Positions 35,714 through 43,479 of a DNA stretch of 58,551 nt are shown here, piece by piece; the first letter of the stretch is position 1, and each line of letters opens with the position of its first letter. The notes under the pieces are model-generated. The model was given only the letters and a program-made list of their open reading frames with translations, searched no databases and was not told where the DNA came from. Location: assembly GCF_001613065.1 (NCBI RefSeq), contig NZ_BDBQ01000100.1, positions 1 to 58,551 of the forward strand, written 5' to 3'. This stretch comes from Nocardia miyunensis NBRC 108239. GTDB taxonomy: Bacteria > Actinomycetota > Actinomycetes > Mycobacteriales > Mycobacteriaceae. The translations under genes and the position numbers were made by a program.

Positions 35714-38131
35714 ATGACACTTCCGCTGGAGGGCACCCGCGTTCTGGACCTCACCGATGGTCTGGGCGAATCCTGCGGCCGGTATCTGGCCGATCTCGGC
35801 GCGGAGGTGATCCGCGTCGAACCGCCAGGCGGATCGCGCTCGCGCGCGGCGGCCCCGACGGTCGCCGGGACGAGTATCGCGTTCGCCTTGCGCAATGCCA
35901 ACAAACTGGGCATTACCGTCGACCTGGCCACCGCGGCCGGGGTCGAGCGGTTCCGGGAACTGGCCCGCGGCGCGGATATCGTCGTGGAATCCGCCGCGCC
36001 GGGACGCCTGGCCGAACTGGGCGTGAGCGCGGCCGAGATACGTTCTGCCATACCGGGTTTGGTGTGGACCTCGATCACCGGCTTCGGGCAGACCGGGCCG
36101 TATCGGGAGTGGGTCGCCACCGAACAGGTGCTGTACGCGCTCTCGGGTGTGCTGTCCCGCTCGGGCGCTCCCGGTGCCGACCCGCTGTTGCCGCCCGCGG
36201 GCCTGGTCGAGGAAACCGTTGGCGCGCACGCGGTGTGGGCGACCCTGCTGGCTTACCGCCGCCGACTGGAAACGGGACGCGGTGAGACGGTTGACGTTTC
36301 GGCGTTCGAGGCGGTGGTGCACGGCTTCGATCCGGGTTTCGGCACCCAGGGGTCCGCGGCCGCCGGACGTTCGGAGGACTTCCCGCGCGGGCGGCCCAAC
36401 GCCGCGGACTTCTATCCCGTGTTCGCTTGCAAGGACGGGCACGTGCGGATCTGCCTGCTGGCCAAGCGGCAGTGGCGGGGCATGTTCGAATGGCTCGGCG
36501 CGCCTGCCGAATTCGCCGATCCGAAATACGACACGATCCCCGCGCGGTTCGCGGCCGCCGATCGGCTCCACCCGCTGATCGGTGAGCTGTTCGCCACTCA
36601 GACACAGGCCGAGCTGGTCGAGCAGGGCGCGCGTCGCGGTGTGCCGGTCGGCGGGGTGCACACCCTGGCCGAGGTGCTGACCACGCCGCATTTCGAGGCT
36701 TCGGGCGCGCTCGTGGACACGGAGATCGTGCCGGGGACGCGCGCGAAAGTGCCCTCGGGGTACGTCGGCATCGGCGGTGTGCGAGCCGGAATCCGCACGC
36801 GCGCACCGCAACCCGGTGAGCACGACAAGATCGTGCCGCCGCGAGGCCCGGCCGCGAGCACGGGTACCGGCGACCCCTCGGCCGCTCCGCTGGCCGGTCT
36901 GCGGGTGCTGGATCTGGGCGTGATCGTCTTCGGCGCGGAACTCAGCAGGCAGTTCGCCGATTACGGCGCGGACGTGATCAAGATCGAGAACGCGAACTTC
37001 CCGGACGGTCTGCGCCAATCCAAACGCGGTGCGGCCCTGGCCGCCTCGGTGGCCTGGGGGCATCGCAACAAGCGGAGCCTGGGCGTGGACCTGCGGCGGC
37101 CGGAGGGCGCGAAGCTGTTCCGGCGGCTGGCCGCCGAGGCGGATGTGGTGCTGGCCAACTTCAAGCCGGGCACCCTCGCGGCGATGGGTCTGTCCTACGA
37201 ATCCCTGTCCGAGATCAATCCGGGCATCGTGGTGTCCGAATCGAGCGCCTTCGGCGCGACCGGGCCGTGGCACACCCGGCTGGGATACGGTCCGCTGGTT
37301 CGCGCCTCGTGCGGGGTGTCGGCGCTGTGGCGCTATCCGGACAACGCGGAACTGCTGTGCGACGGGCAGACCGTCTATCCGGACCACATCGCCGCGCATA
37401 TCACCGCCGGTGCGGTCCTGGCCGCGCTGATCGCCCGCCGCCGCAGCGGCCGCGGCGCGAATATCCAAGTGGCACAGGCTGATACCGCGCTCGTCCAACT
37501 GGGCACCCAGCTCGTCGCCGAGGGGCTCGAACCGGGGTCGGTGGTAGCGCCGGGCAACGCGGATCCGTATTGCGCCCCCAGTGGTGTCTACGCCTGCGCC
37601 GGTGACGACGAATGGTGCGTGGTCACCATCGCCGACGACGCGCAGTGGCGGAGCCTGTGCGAGGTCCTGGGCCGCCGCGATCTCGCCGATGACGAGCGCT
37701 TCTCGACTGTGGCGCAACGGATCCGGCACCGCGACGAGGCGGACACGGCGCTGGCGGAGTGGGCGCGCACGCGTGATCCACAGCAGGCGGCCGCCGAGTT
37801 GCAGGCCGCCGGTGTTCCGGCGGGCCCGATGCTGCGACTGCCGCAGTTGCTCACCGACCCGCACCTGACCGCCCGCGAGACCTACACCCTCGTCGAGCAC
37901 GACCTGCTGACCACGGATCTGCCCGCAACGGCCCGTGCCGCGCGATTCGCGGAGATCGCCGACCCACCGACCCGCCCGGCCCCGCTGCCGGGCCAGCAGA
38001 CGCGGGAGATCTGTACCGAGCTGCTCGGCATGTCCGAAGCGGAGATCGACGCACTGGTTCGCGACGGAGTCCTGCAACCACCGGCCGATGATCCGGCGCT
38101 GTTGGCCGAAACCGCGGAAAAACTACAGTAG
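35714..38131 (+). CDS. Tandem (fused) class III CoA-transferase
   Basis: An 805-residue protein made of two complete CaiB/BaiF domains, about residues 1-380 and 390-805, each beginning with a VLDL strand and GAEVIRVE or GADVIKIE. The linker is near PPRGPAASTGTGDPSA. At the catalytic Asp position the N-terminal domain has Glu (LVEETVGAH) and the C-terminal domain has Asp (VYPDHIAAH). The fusion imitates heteromeric CoA-transferases in one chain. It would move CoA to a carboxylic acid. ATG 35714 follows CGGAGCCAACG; a longer frame to the left runs inside the aldehyde dehydrogenase. Confidence 0.88.
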   Translation: MTLPLEGTRVLDLTDGLGESCGRYLADLGAEVIRVEPPGGSRSRAAAPTVAGTSIAFALRNANKLGITVDLATAAGVERFRELARGADIVVESAAPGRLAELGVSAAEIRSAIPGLVWTSITGFGQTGPYREWVATEQVLYALSGVLSRSGAPGADPLLPPAGLVEETVGAHAVWATLLAYRRRLETGRGETVDVSAFEAVVHGFDPGFGTQGSAAAGRSEDFPRGRPNAADFYPVFACKDGHVRICLLAKRQWRGMFEWLGAPAEFADPKYDTIPARFAAADRLHPLIGELFATQTQAELVEQGARRGVPVGGVHTLAEVLTTPHFEASGALVDTEIVPGTRAKVPSGYVGIGGVRAGIRTRAPQPGEHDKIVPPRGPAASTGTGDPSAAPLAGLRVLDLGVIVFGAELSRQFADYGADVIKIENANFPDGLRQSKRGAALAASVAWGHRNKRSLGVDLRRPEGAKLFRRLAAEADVVLANFKPGTLAAMGLSYESLSEINPGIVVSESSAFGATGPWHTRLGYGPLVRASCGVSALWRYPDNAELLCDGQTVYPDHIAAHITAGAVLAALIARRRSGRGANIQVAQADTALVQLGTQLVAEGLEPGSVVAPGNADPYCAPSGVYACAGDDEWCVVTIADDAQWRSLCEVLGRRDLADDERFSTVAQRIRHRDEADTALAEWARTRDPQQAAAELQAAGVPAGPMLRLPQLLTDPHLTARETYTLVEHDLLTTDLPATARAARFAEIADPPTRPAPLPGQQTREICTELLGMSEAEIDALVRDGVLQPPADDPALLAETAEKLQ

Positions 38132-38156
38132 ATAGGTTTATCCTAGGCAAACCTAT
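38119..38156. promoter_or_regulatory. Overlapping inverted repeats after the CoA-transferase gene (site 6, weaker)
   Basis: A degenerate copy of the shared repeat (AAAACTAC-N5-ATAGGTTT, 38119-38139) overlaps a perfect outward repeat ATAGGTTT-N9-AAACCTAT at 38132-38156, with CCTAGG in its centre. It straddles the CoA-transferase stop, 115 bp before the promoter of the next gene. A further TAGGTTT occurs at 38181. Confidence 0.4.
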
Positions 38157-38270
38157 GGCCTGTCGAGTATCGATAGGCAATAGGTTTGCTTCGGTATATG
38201 TGCAGGTAGGCGCTCGATAGGTCGTCAGGATTAAGCGATACAAGATATAAATGACGATATCTGTCAATCG

Positions 38271-38299
38271 TTGACCTGAAGGCGTGTGGACGCTACGGT
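38271..38299 (+). promoter_or_regulatory. Predicted promoter of the mycofactocin-type SDR
   Basis: TTGACC (38271-38276) and TACGGT (38294-38299) are spaced 17 bp. A small repeat GTCAA-TCG-TTGAC (38263-38275) overlaps the -35. The SDR starts about 140 bp further on. The 316-bp gap 38132-38447 holds these elements and no gene. Confidence 0.5.
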
Positions 38300-38447
38300 G
38301 GTGTGACGCCATTCACAGCCGCTCGGCATGGCCGAGCCGGGTCCACGGTCGACGCGAACCGCTTCGCACGGTTACGCCTCGACTTCCCGGGCATTCCCGC
38401 GGCGAATCCGGCGGGCGTTCGGAAACGTCAGTTAGAGAAGGAATTTC

Positions 38448-39272
38448 ATGAAACGTCTCGAAGGCAAAGTCGCTTTCATCACCGGTGTCGCACGTGGGCA
38501 GGGCCGTTCGCACGCCGTGCGCCTGGCGCAGGAGGGCGCGGCGATCGTCGGCATGGACATCTGCGCGCAGATCCCGTCGGTGTTCTATCCGATGGCCACC
38601 GAAGAGGACCTCGCCGAGACCACTCGCCTGGTCAAGGAGGCCGGCGGGAGCATCGTCACCACGATCGGCGACGTGCGCGACCGGGCCGACGTGCAGCGGG
38701 CCTACGACGCGGGCGTGCAGCAGTTCGGATTCGTCGACATAGTCGTCGCCAACGCGGGCATCATGCCGGTGATCGACCAGGGCAGTGAACCGCAGGCGTG
38801 GCACGACGCCGTCGATACCATGCTCACCGGCGTGTGGCACACCCTCGAGGTGGCCGCCCCGCCGATGGTCGAGCGCGGCAAGGGCGGCTCGATCACGATC
38901 ACCAGCTCGGCGGCCGGACTGACGAGTATGGGCCTGAACACCTTTCCCGGACAGGCGGGCTACTCCGCCGCCAAGCACGGTGTCGTCGGGCTGATGCGGC
39001 TGTACTCCAAGCAGCTGGCCAAGCACTTCATCCGGGTCAACACGATCCACCCGACCGGTGTGAACACCCCGATGGTCGCCAACGCCGAATACGGCGCGTT
39101 CGTGAACTCCCACCCCGAGGTCGCCAACGACGAGGCGTACAAGAACCCGATGCCGGTGGAGCTGATCGAGGCGATCGACATCAGCAACGCACTGGCCTTC
39201 CTCGCCTCCGACGAGGCCCGATACATCACCGGAGTCACGCTGCCCGTCGACGCCGGCTACAACAACCGCTGA
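38448..39272 (+). CDS. Mycofactocin-type SDR oxidoreductase (carveol-dehydrogenase-like)
   Basis: A 274-residue SDR with the hallmark N-terminus KVAFITGVARGQGRSHAVRLA, an acidic DIC at the end of strand two and an insertion (QIPSVFYPMATEEDLAET) seen in mycofactocin-associated dehydrogenases, which hold NAD tightly and pass electrons to mycofactocin. NAGIMP, Ser-Ser and the catalytic GYSAAKHG follow. It likely oxidises a secondary or cyclic alcohol. The mycofactocin biosynthesis genes are not in the window. An aldehyde dehydrogenase follows after 16 bp. Confidence 0.88.
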   Translation: MKRLEGKVAFITGVARGQGRSHAVRLAQEGAAIVGMDICAQIPSVFYPMATEEDLAETTRLVKEAGGSIVTTIGDVRDRADVQRAYDAGVQQFGFVDIVVANAGIMPVIDQGSEPQAWHDAVDTMLTGVWHTLEVAAPPMVERGKGGSITITSSAAGLTSMGLNTFPGQAGYSAAKHGVVGLMRLYSKQLAKHFIRVNTIHPTGVNTPMVANAEYGAFVNSHPEVANDEAYKNPMPVELIEAIDISNALAFLASDEARYITGVTLPVDAGYNNR

Positions 39273-39288
39273 AAAAGGGGATATCTCG

Positions 39289-40782
39289 ATGACCACCACC
39301 GACACGGCTGTCGCCACACCCGCGGTCGCCGACCGCGAACAGGTCTTCATCGGAGGCCGCTGGGTCGACTCGACCGGCGAGGAATGGATCGATCTGATCG
39401 ACCCGTGGACCGAACAGCGTGCCGCCCGAATCCGTAGCGCCACAACCGAAGACGTCGCCCGCGCGGTCGAGGCCGCCCGGCGCAGTTTCGATTCCGGCGT
39501 TTGGTCGGGTAAGACCATGGCCGAACGAGCCGATGTGGTCGACGAGATCGGTACCCGGCTCGAACAGCGCATCGATGAGCTCACCCCCATCGGCGTAATC
39601 GAGGTCGGCGTCCCGGTCACCGTCAGCGGCATGACCCAGCAGATGAGTGCGGGGCTGTTCCACGCGGTGGCCGCCGAGGCGCGCGGCTTCGAACAGCGCG
39701 AGGACCGTGTCCGCGCGGACGGCGGGGTGTCCCGGATCCTGCGCGAGCCCACCGGCGTCGTCGCGGCGATCATTCCGTGGAACGGCCCGATCGGCACCAT
39801 CGCCTTCAAGGTCGCCCCGGCCCTGGCCGCGGGATGTTCGGTCATCCTGAAGGGCGCACCGGACGCGCCGCTGTCACCGGCGGTGTTCGCCGACGTGATC
39901 GCCGAACTCGTCGCGGAGGGCCGTCTGCCCGAGGGCGTGGTCAGCGTGCTGATCGCCGATCGGGACGTCTCCGAGACCCTGGTCACCAATCCGGACGTCG
40001 ATCACATCACCTTCACCGGTTCCACGGCCGCCGGGCGGCGCATCGCGGCCCTGGCCAGCGACCGGATCGCCCGCGTCTCGCTGGAATTGGGCGGAAAGTC
40101 CGCGGCGATCGTGCTGGACGACGCCGATCTGAACCATGTCCTGCAATCCCTGCCGATGGGCGGCTGCATGCAGTCCGGTCAGGCATGTATCGCGCTGACC
40201 AGGGTGCTGGTCTCGCGGCAGCGGCACGACGAGGTGGTCGCGGCGCTGGCGGCCGCCTACGGTGCGCTGCCGATGGGCAATCCGTGGGAGCCGCAGAACT
40301 TCCTCGGCCCGCTGGCCGGTGCGCGGCACCGCGACCGGGTGCAGGGCTATATCGACACCGCCGTCGCGGACGGCGCGCGGATCGTGGTCGGGGGAGCGGC
40401 TCCCGAGGGCGTCTCGCAGGGCTACTTCGTAGCGCCGACCCTGCTCGACGGCGTGCGCAACGATATGCGCATCGCGCAGGAGGAGGTGTTCGGTCCGGTC
40501 ATCTCGGTGATCACCTACGAGGACGAGGACGAGGCCGTCGCGATCGCCAACGAATCGGTCTACGGTCTGTCCGGCGCGGTCTACACCGAGGACCTGGACC
40601 GGGGTTACGCTCTGGCGCAACGGATTCGGACCGGAACCGTGAGCGTGAACGGTGCGGTGATCGACTTCACCCTGCCGTTCGGCGGTTACAAGCAGTCCGG
40701 TATGGGACGCGAGGGCGGCGTCGAGGGGCTCGAGGAGTTCTTCGAGACCAAGACGGTGCACATGCCCGCTCCGGCGCAGTAG
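39289..40782 (+). CDS. Aldehyde dehydrogenase (second)
   Basis: The enzyme has 497 residues. PWNGPIGTIAFKVAPALAAG, FTGSTAAGRRIA, Glu in LELGGKSAAIV, Cys in SGQACIALTR and EEVFGPVISV are all intact. It pairs in an operon with the mycofactocin-type SDR, so the two probably oxidise an alcohol through aldehyde to acid, or an independent aldehyde. A perfect terminator hairpin follows. Confidence 0.92.
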   Translation: MTTTDTAVATPAVADREQVFIGGRWVDSTGEEWIDLIDPWTEQRAARIRSATTEDVARAVEAARRSFDSGVWSGKTMAERADVVDEIGTRLEQRIDELTPIGVIEVGVPVTVSGMTQQMSAGLFHAVAAEARGFEQREDRVRADGGVSRILREPTGVVAAIIPWNGPIGTIAFKVAPALAAGCSVILKGAPDAPLSPAVFADVIAELVAEGRLPEGVVSVLIADRDVSETLVTNPDVDHITFTGSTAAGRRIAALASDRIARVSLELGGKSAAIVLDDADLNHVLQSLPMGGCMQSGQACIALTRVLVSRQRHDEVVAALAAAYGALPMGNPWEPQNFLGPLAGARHRDRVQGYIDTAVADGARIVVGGAAPEGVSQGYFVAPTLLDGVRNDMRIAQEEVFGPVISVITYEDEDEAVAIANESVYGLSGAVYTEDLDRGYALAQRIRTGTVSVNGAVIDFTLPFGGYKQSGMGREGGVEGLEEFFETKTVHMPAPAQ

Positions 40783-40807
40783 CAGGTCGACGGATCCCGC
40801 AGATACG

Positions 40808-40849
40808 AACTGCCGGTGCCGGTCGGATTACCGACCGGCACCGGCAGTT
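40808..40849. terminator. Perfect 19-bp hairpin, bidirectional terminator
   Basis: Nineteen uninterrupted base pairs (40808-40826 with 40831-40849) close an ATTA loop between the convergent aldehyde dehydrogenase and TetR genes. It is the strongest terminator in the window. Confidence 0.8.
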
Positions 40850-40912
40850 GCGTTTCGGATCGTACGGCTGACGCACCCCGATTCCGGTGCGGTGCGGCCT
40901 CGGACCGGTGCC

Positions 40913-41578
40913 CTATACCGCGGGGACGGCGGCGTCGTCCGATTGCTCGGCGGCTCGCGCATTCTCGTGGCGCATCACGCCGTACAGGAAACTGCGGACC
41001 ATCTCCTCGTACAGGCCCTTGGAGGTCAGTGTGTTCTCCGAGAGCGCGCGGGCCAGGATCGGCTGCGAGGCGGGATCGACATTGGGGAAGATCGTGGTGC
41101 GAGTACTCGGGCCGCGCATCGCATCGGTCAGGGCGGTGCCCAGGCTCAGCCGTTCCATGCCGTCCAGGATCTGCACGTGCAGATGCGTCGGCACGCCCGA
41201 TGCCTCGAGGAAACGAGCGGTCTCCTCGTAGGTGCCGATGAGCAGATCACGCGGAAGGTATTGCAGCAGAATGGGTGCCGCGTTGGGATGGCGCAGAATC
41301 GACCGGCGGAAATTCAGCGCCAGCTGCACGAAGTATTCGGGCCAGTCCGGGCCGGGCTTGCGGCGGGGGGTCGGCCAGGCGCCGGCGATATGGCGTGCCA
41401 CGGAGGCGAGAATGGCCGACCGGTCCGCGAAATGGTGATACAGCGAGGGCGCGCTCACGCCGATGTATTTGGCGAGTTTGGGCAGACTGAATGCCTCGAG
41501 ACCCTCCGAGTCGATGATCTCGATGGATGCCTCTATCACTGCGGAGCGGCTGATCAGAGGTTGTGAAGGTCGGGGCAT
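40913..41578 (-). CDS. TetR-family regulator (second)
   Basis: A 221-residue TetR protein with an N-terminal helix-turn-helix (LPKLAKYIGVSAPSLYHHFADRS) and a ligand-binding half of TetR-C type. It starts at ATG 41578, and a perfect 22-bp palindrome lies 23 bp upstream. It stands downstream of, and on the same strand as, a hydrolase/SDR operon. It is a second candidate for the widespread AAAYCTAA-type operator, although its own palindrome is of different sequence. Confidence 0.88.
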   Translation of the reverse strand: MPRPSQPLISRSAVIEASIEIIDSEGLEAFSLPKLAKYIGVSAPSLYHHFADRSAILASVARHIAGAWPTPRRKPGPDWPEYFVQLALNFRRSILRHPNAAPILLQYLPRDLLIGTYEETARFLEASGVPTHLHVQILDGMERLSLGTALTDAMRGPSTRTTIFPNVDPASQPILARALSENTLTSKGLYEEMVRSFLYGVMRHENARAAEQSDDAAVPAV

Positions 41579-41600
41579 TTGCGGCTTTCCAGTCGGTTCG

Positions 41601-41622
41601 CACCAGGGTGATCACCCTGGTG
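41601..41622. promoter_or_regulatory. Perfect 22-bp palindrome upstream of tetR
   Basis: CACCAGGGTGA is followed at once by its exact reverse complement. With no loop it suits a dimeric regulator better than a terminator. It ends 23 bp upstream of the TetR start and 4 bp from the stop of the hydrolase gene. Confidence 0.6.
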
Positions 41623-41625
41623 CCT

Positions 41626-42525
41626 TCACGGTCGATGGTATCGGGTGACCGGTCCCGGACGGTGATTCACCACCGCCTCGTCGAGAAATTCGAGCAGGCC
41701 CTCGGTGAGTACATCGTTGTCGTCCCCGCCGACCATGTGCCCGGCTCCGCCGACATCGATATGACGTGCGCCGGGAATCAGCGTCAGCAGGTCCCGCACT
41801 CCTTCGGAACTCACCACATCGGATTGCGCGCCGCGAATCAGCAAGGTGGGCACCGTGATACGGCGCGCGGCCGTGCTCGCCCATTGCTCCCGCGTCGCCG
41901 CGCGGTCGGGGGCGTTGTCGCGATGGTTGATCATGCGCGGATCCCAGTGCCAGTACCACCGGCCCTCCCGCAGGCGCAGGTTCTTGCGCAGCCCCTCGGG
42001 GCGTGGTGGCCGCCGCCGGTGCGGGTTGTAGGCGGCGACGGCCGCCGCGGCGGCCTCGAGGGAATCGAATCCGGCCAGTCCGTCGCGCATGAACGTGGTG
42101 ATCCGGTCGACCCCGGCGGGTTCGGATTTGGGAGTGATGTCGACCAGGACCAGCGCGTGCGCGAGGTACGGATGCCCCCCTTGGGCGAGCAGTGCGGCCA
42201 TGCCGCCCATCGACGCGCCGACCATGACGACGGGTCCGTCGAGTTCGGGGACCATCGCGACCACATCGCGCGCGTGCGCGATGAGCGAGTAATCGCCGTC
42301 GGCGGCCCAATCGCTGTCCCCGTGCCCGCGCGCGTCCACGTTCACCGCGTGCCATCCGTGCTCGGTCAACCGCGTTCCGGTGCGCTGCCACGAATGGCGG
42401 GTCTGGCCGCCGCCGTGCAGCAGCAGGACGGTGCCCAGCGCGTCGGCGCGCTGGGCGGGACGCCGGTCGGCGACGAGGGTGACGCCGTCACCGGGCAATC
42501 GGACGACGGTGGTGAGATCGCTCAT
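41626..42525 (-). CDS. Alpha/beta hydrolase
   Basis: A hydrolase of 299 residues. The oxyanion region is LLLHGGGQTRHSW, the nucleophile Ser is in GASMGGMAAL, the acid is probably Asp in RGAQSDVV and the His is in GAGHMV. Such enzymes cleave esters, lactones or C-C bonds of ring-cleavage products; which one is not determinable. AGGAGAACCA precedes the ATG, 14 bp after the SDR gene upstream in the same operon. Confidence 0.85.
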   Translation of the reverse strand: MSDLTTVVRLPGDGVTLVADRRPAQRADALGTVLLLHGGGQTRHSWQRTGTRLTEHGWHAVNVDARGHGDSDWAADGDYSLIAHARDVVAMVPELDGPVVMVGASMGGMAALLAQGGHPYLAHALVLVDITPKSEPAGVDRITTFMRDGLAGFDSLEAAAAAVAAYNPHRRRPPRPEGLRKNLRLREGRWYWHWDPRMINHRDNAPDRAATREQWASTAARRITVPTLLIRGAQSDVVSSEGVRDLLTLIPGARHIDVGGAGHMVGGDDNDVLTEGLLEFLDEAVVNHRPGPVTRYHRP

Positions 42526-42539
42526 TGGTTCTCCTGTGG

Positions 42540-43325
42540 TCAGTGCCCGGACGTGCCGCCGTCGACGGCGAGGGTGGATCCGGTCACATATCCGGATGCG
42601 GGTGAAGCCAGGAACACCACCGCCGCGTCGATCTCGCGCTGGGTACCGGTCCGGCCCAGCGAACAGTTCCGGAGGAATTCGGCCAGGGTCGCCTCGGACA
42701 TCTCACCGATCATGTCGGTTTCGACGAAGCCGGGCGCGATCGCGTTGACGCGGATGCCCTTGCGTCCGGACCACTGGTGCGACAGATCGCGGGTCAGCCC
42801 GATCAGCCCGGCCTTGCTCGAGGCGTACGCGGCCTGCGGCAGAACGGATTTGATCAGGCCGAGCATGCTCGCGACGTTCACGATGCTGGATCCGGGCCGC
42901 ATGACCCGGGCGCACGCCTGCGCCGCCCAGTACGCGCCGAACAGGTTGACCTCCAGGACGTTTCGGTAGTCCTGTGGATCCTCGTGGGTGGCGGGAGCGA
43001 CATGGCTGACCCCGGCGTTGTTGACCAGGATGTCCAGGCGGCCGAACTCGTCGACGGCTGCCTGCGCGAGCGCGTCGCACTGTGTGGGATCGGTGACGTC
43101 GGTCGGCACGACCAGGCACCGGCGGCCGACGGCCGTGACGGTTTCGGCGACCTGCTCGAGTTTGTCGCGGCGGCGGGCCGCGATCACGACGTCCGCGCCC
43201 GCCTCGGCGAGCGCGCGGGCGAAGCCCGCTCCGAGCCCGGTCCCGGCTCCGGTCACCACGGCCACGCGCCCGGTGAGTCCGAACAGATCCAGCACCGATC
43301 CGGCGGGGTGGTCCGTGGTGTCCAT
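42540..43325 (-). CDS. Short-chain dehydrogenase/reductase
   Basis: A 261-residue SDR with VAVVTGAGTGLGAGFARAL, NNAGVSH, a catalytic Ser (NVASMLG) and AAYASSKAGL, ending with YVTGSTLAVDGG. It is a classical 3-oxoacyl or hydroxy-compound dehydrogenase. The ATG follows GAGGAGGAGCTACCGC. It is first in an operon with the alpha/beta hydrolase and divergent from the Rieske-type reductase; two copies of the shared operator lie between the two genes. Confidence 0.88.
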   Translation of the reverse strand: MDTTDHPAGSVLDLFGLTGRVAVVTGAGTGLGAGFARALAEAGADVVIAARRRDKLEQVAETVTAVGRRCLVVPTDVTDPTQCDALAQAAVDEFGRLDILVNNAGVSHVAPATHEDPQDYRNVLEVNLFGAYWAAQACARVMRPGSSIVNVASMLGLIKSVLPQAAYASSKAGLIGLTRDLSHQWSGRKGIRVNAIAPGFVETDMIGEMSEATLAEFLRNCSLGRTGTQREIDAAVVFLASPASGYVTGSTLAVDGGTSGH

Positions 43326-43351
43326 GCGGTAGCTCCTCCTCGCAACGCCAA

Positions 43352-43372
43352 CTAGCTAAAGACTGTAGGTTT
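43352..43372 (-). promoter_or_regulatory. Inverted-repeat operator facing the SDR gene (site 7a)
   Basis: CTAGCTAA-N5-GTAGGTTT is a moderately good copy of the shared repeat, 27 bp upstream of the SDR start. No clear -35/-10 pair was found around it. Confidence 0.5.
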
Positions 43373-43414
43373 ATACATGCTATAGGCAGGTTGCTGCAGC
43401 CGTCTAGCTGGGTA

Positions 43415-43446
43415 TTGCACTCAGTAAATCTAATGGCTTAAGATTT
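43415..43446 (+). promoter_or_regulatory. Promoter with overlapping inverted-repeat operator (site 7b)
   Basis: TTGCAC (43415-43420) and TAAGAT (43439-43444) are spaced 18 bp. The repeat AAATCTAA-N5-TAAGATTT at 43426-43446 covers the -10. The stretch from GGTATTGC to TAAATCTAA is nearly identical to the promoter at 25091. Confidence 0.7.
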
Positions 43447-43479
43447 AGTGACTGTTGTTCCAGTGGACGGATAGGGTTG

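Noticed and set aside
33175..36120. A 981-codon open frame on the minus strand
   Set aside because: It runs antisense across the Ltp, aldehyde dehydrogenase and CoA-transferase genes. Its product is Arg/Gly/Asp/His-rich without domains, which is typical of high-GC shadow frames.
35594..38077. An 827-codon open frame on the minus strand
   Set aside because: It is antisense to the tandem CoA-transferase, whose motifs are clear. No ribosome site or family features were found.
38173..38187. A further copy of the shared operator around the TAGGTTT at 38181
   Set aside because: The right arm is present but the left arm (GTATCGAT) does not match the repeat.
6035..43446. The recurring AT-rich repeat as a KstR or KstR2 site
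   Set aside because: The half-site CTAA/TTAG with 5-bp spacer does not contain the AAC...GTT core of KstR or the AAGCAAG-type arms of KstR2.
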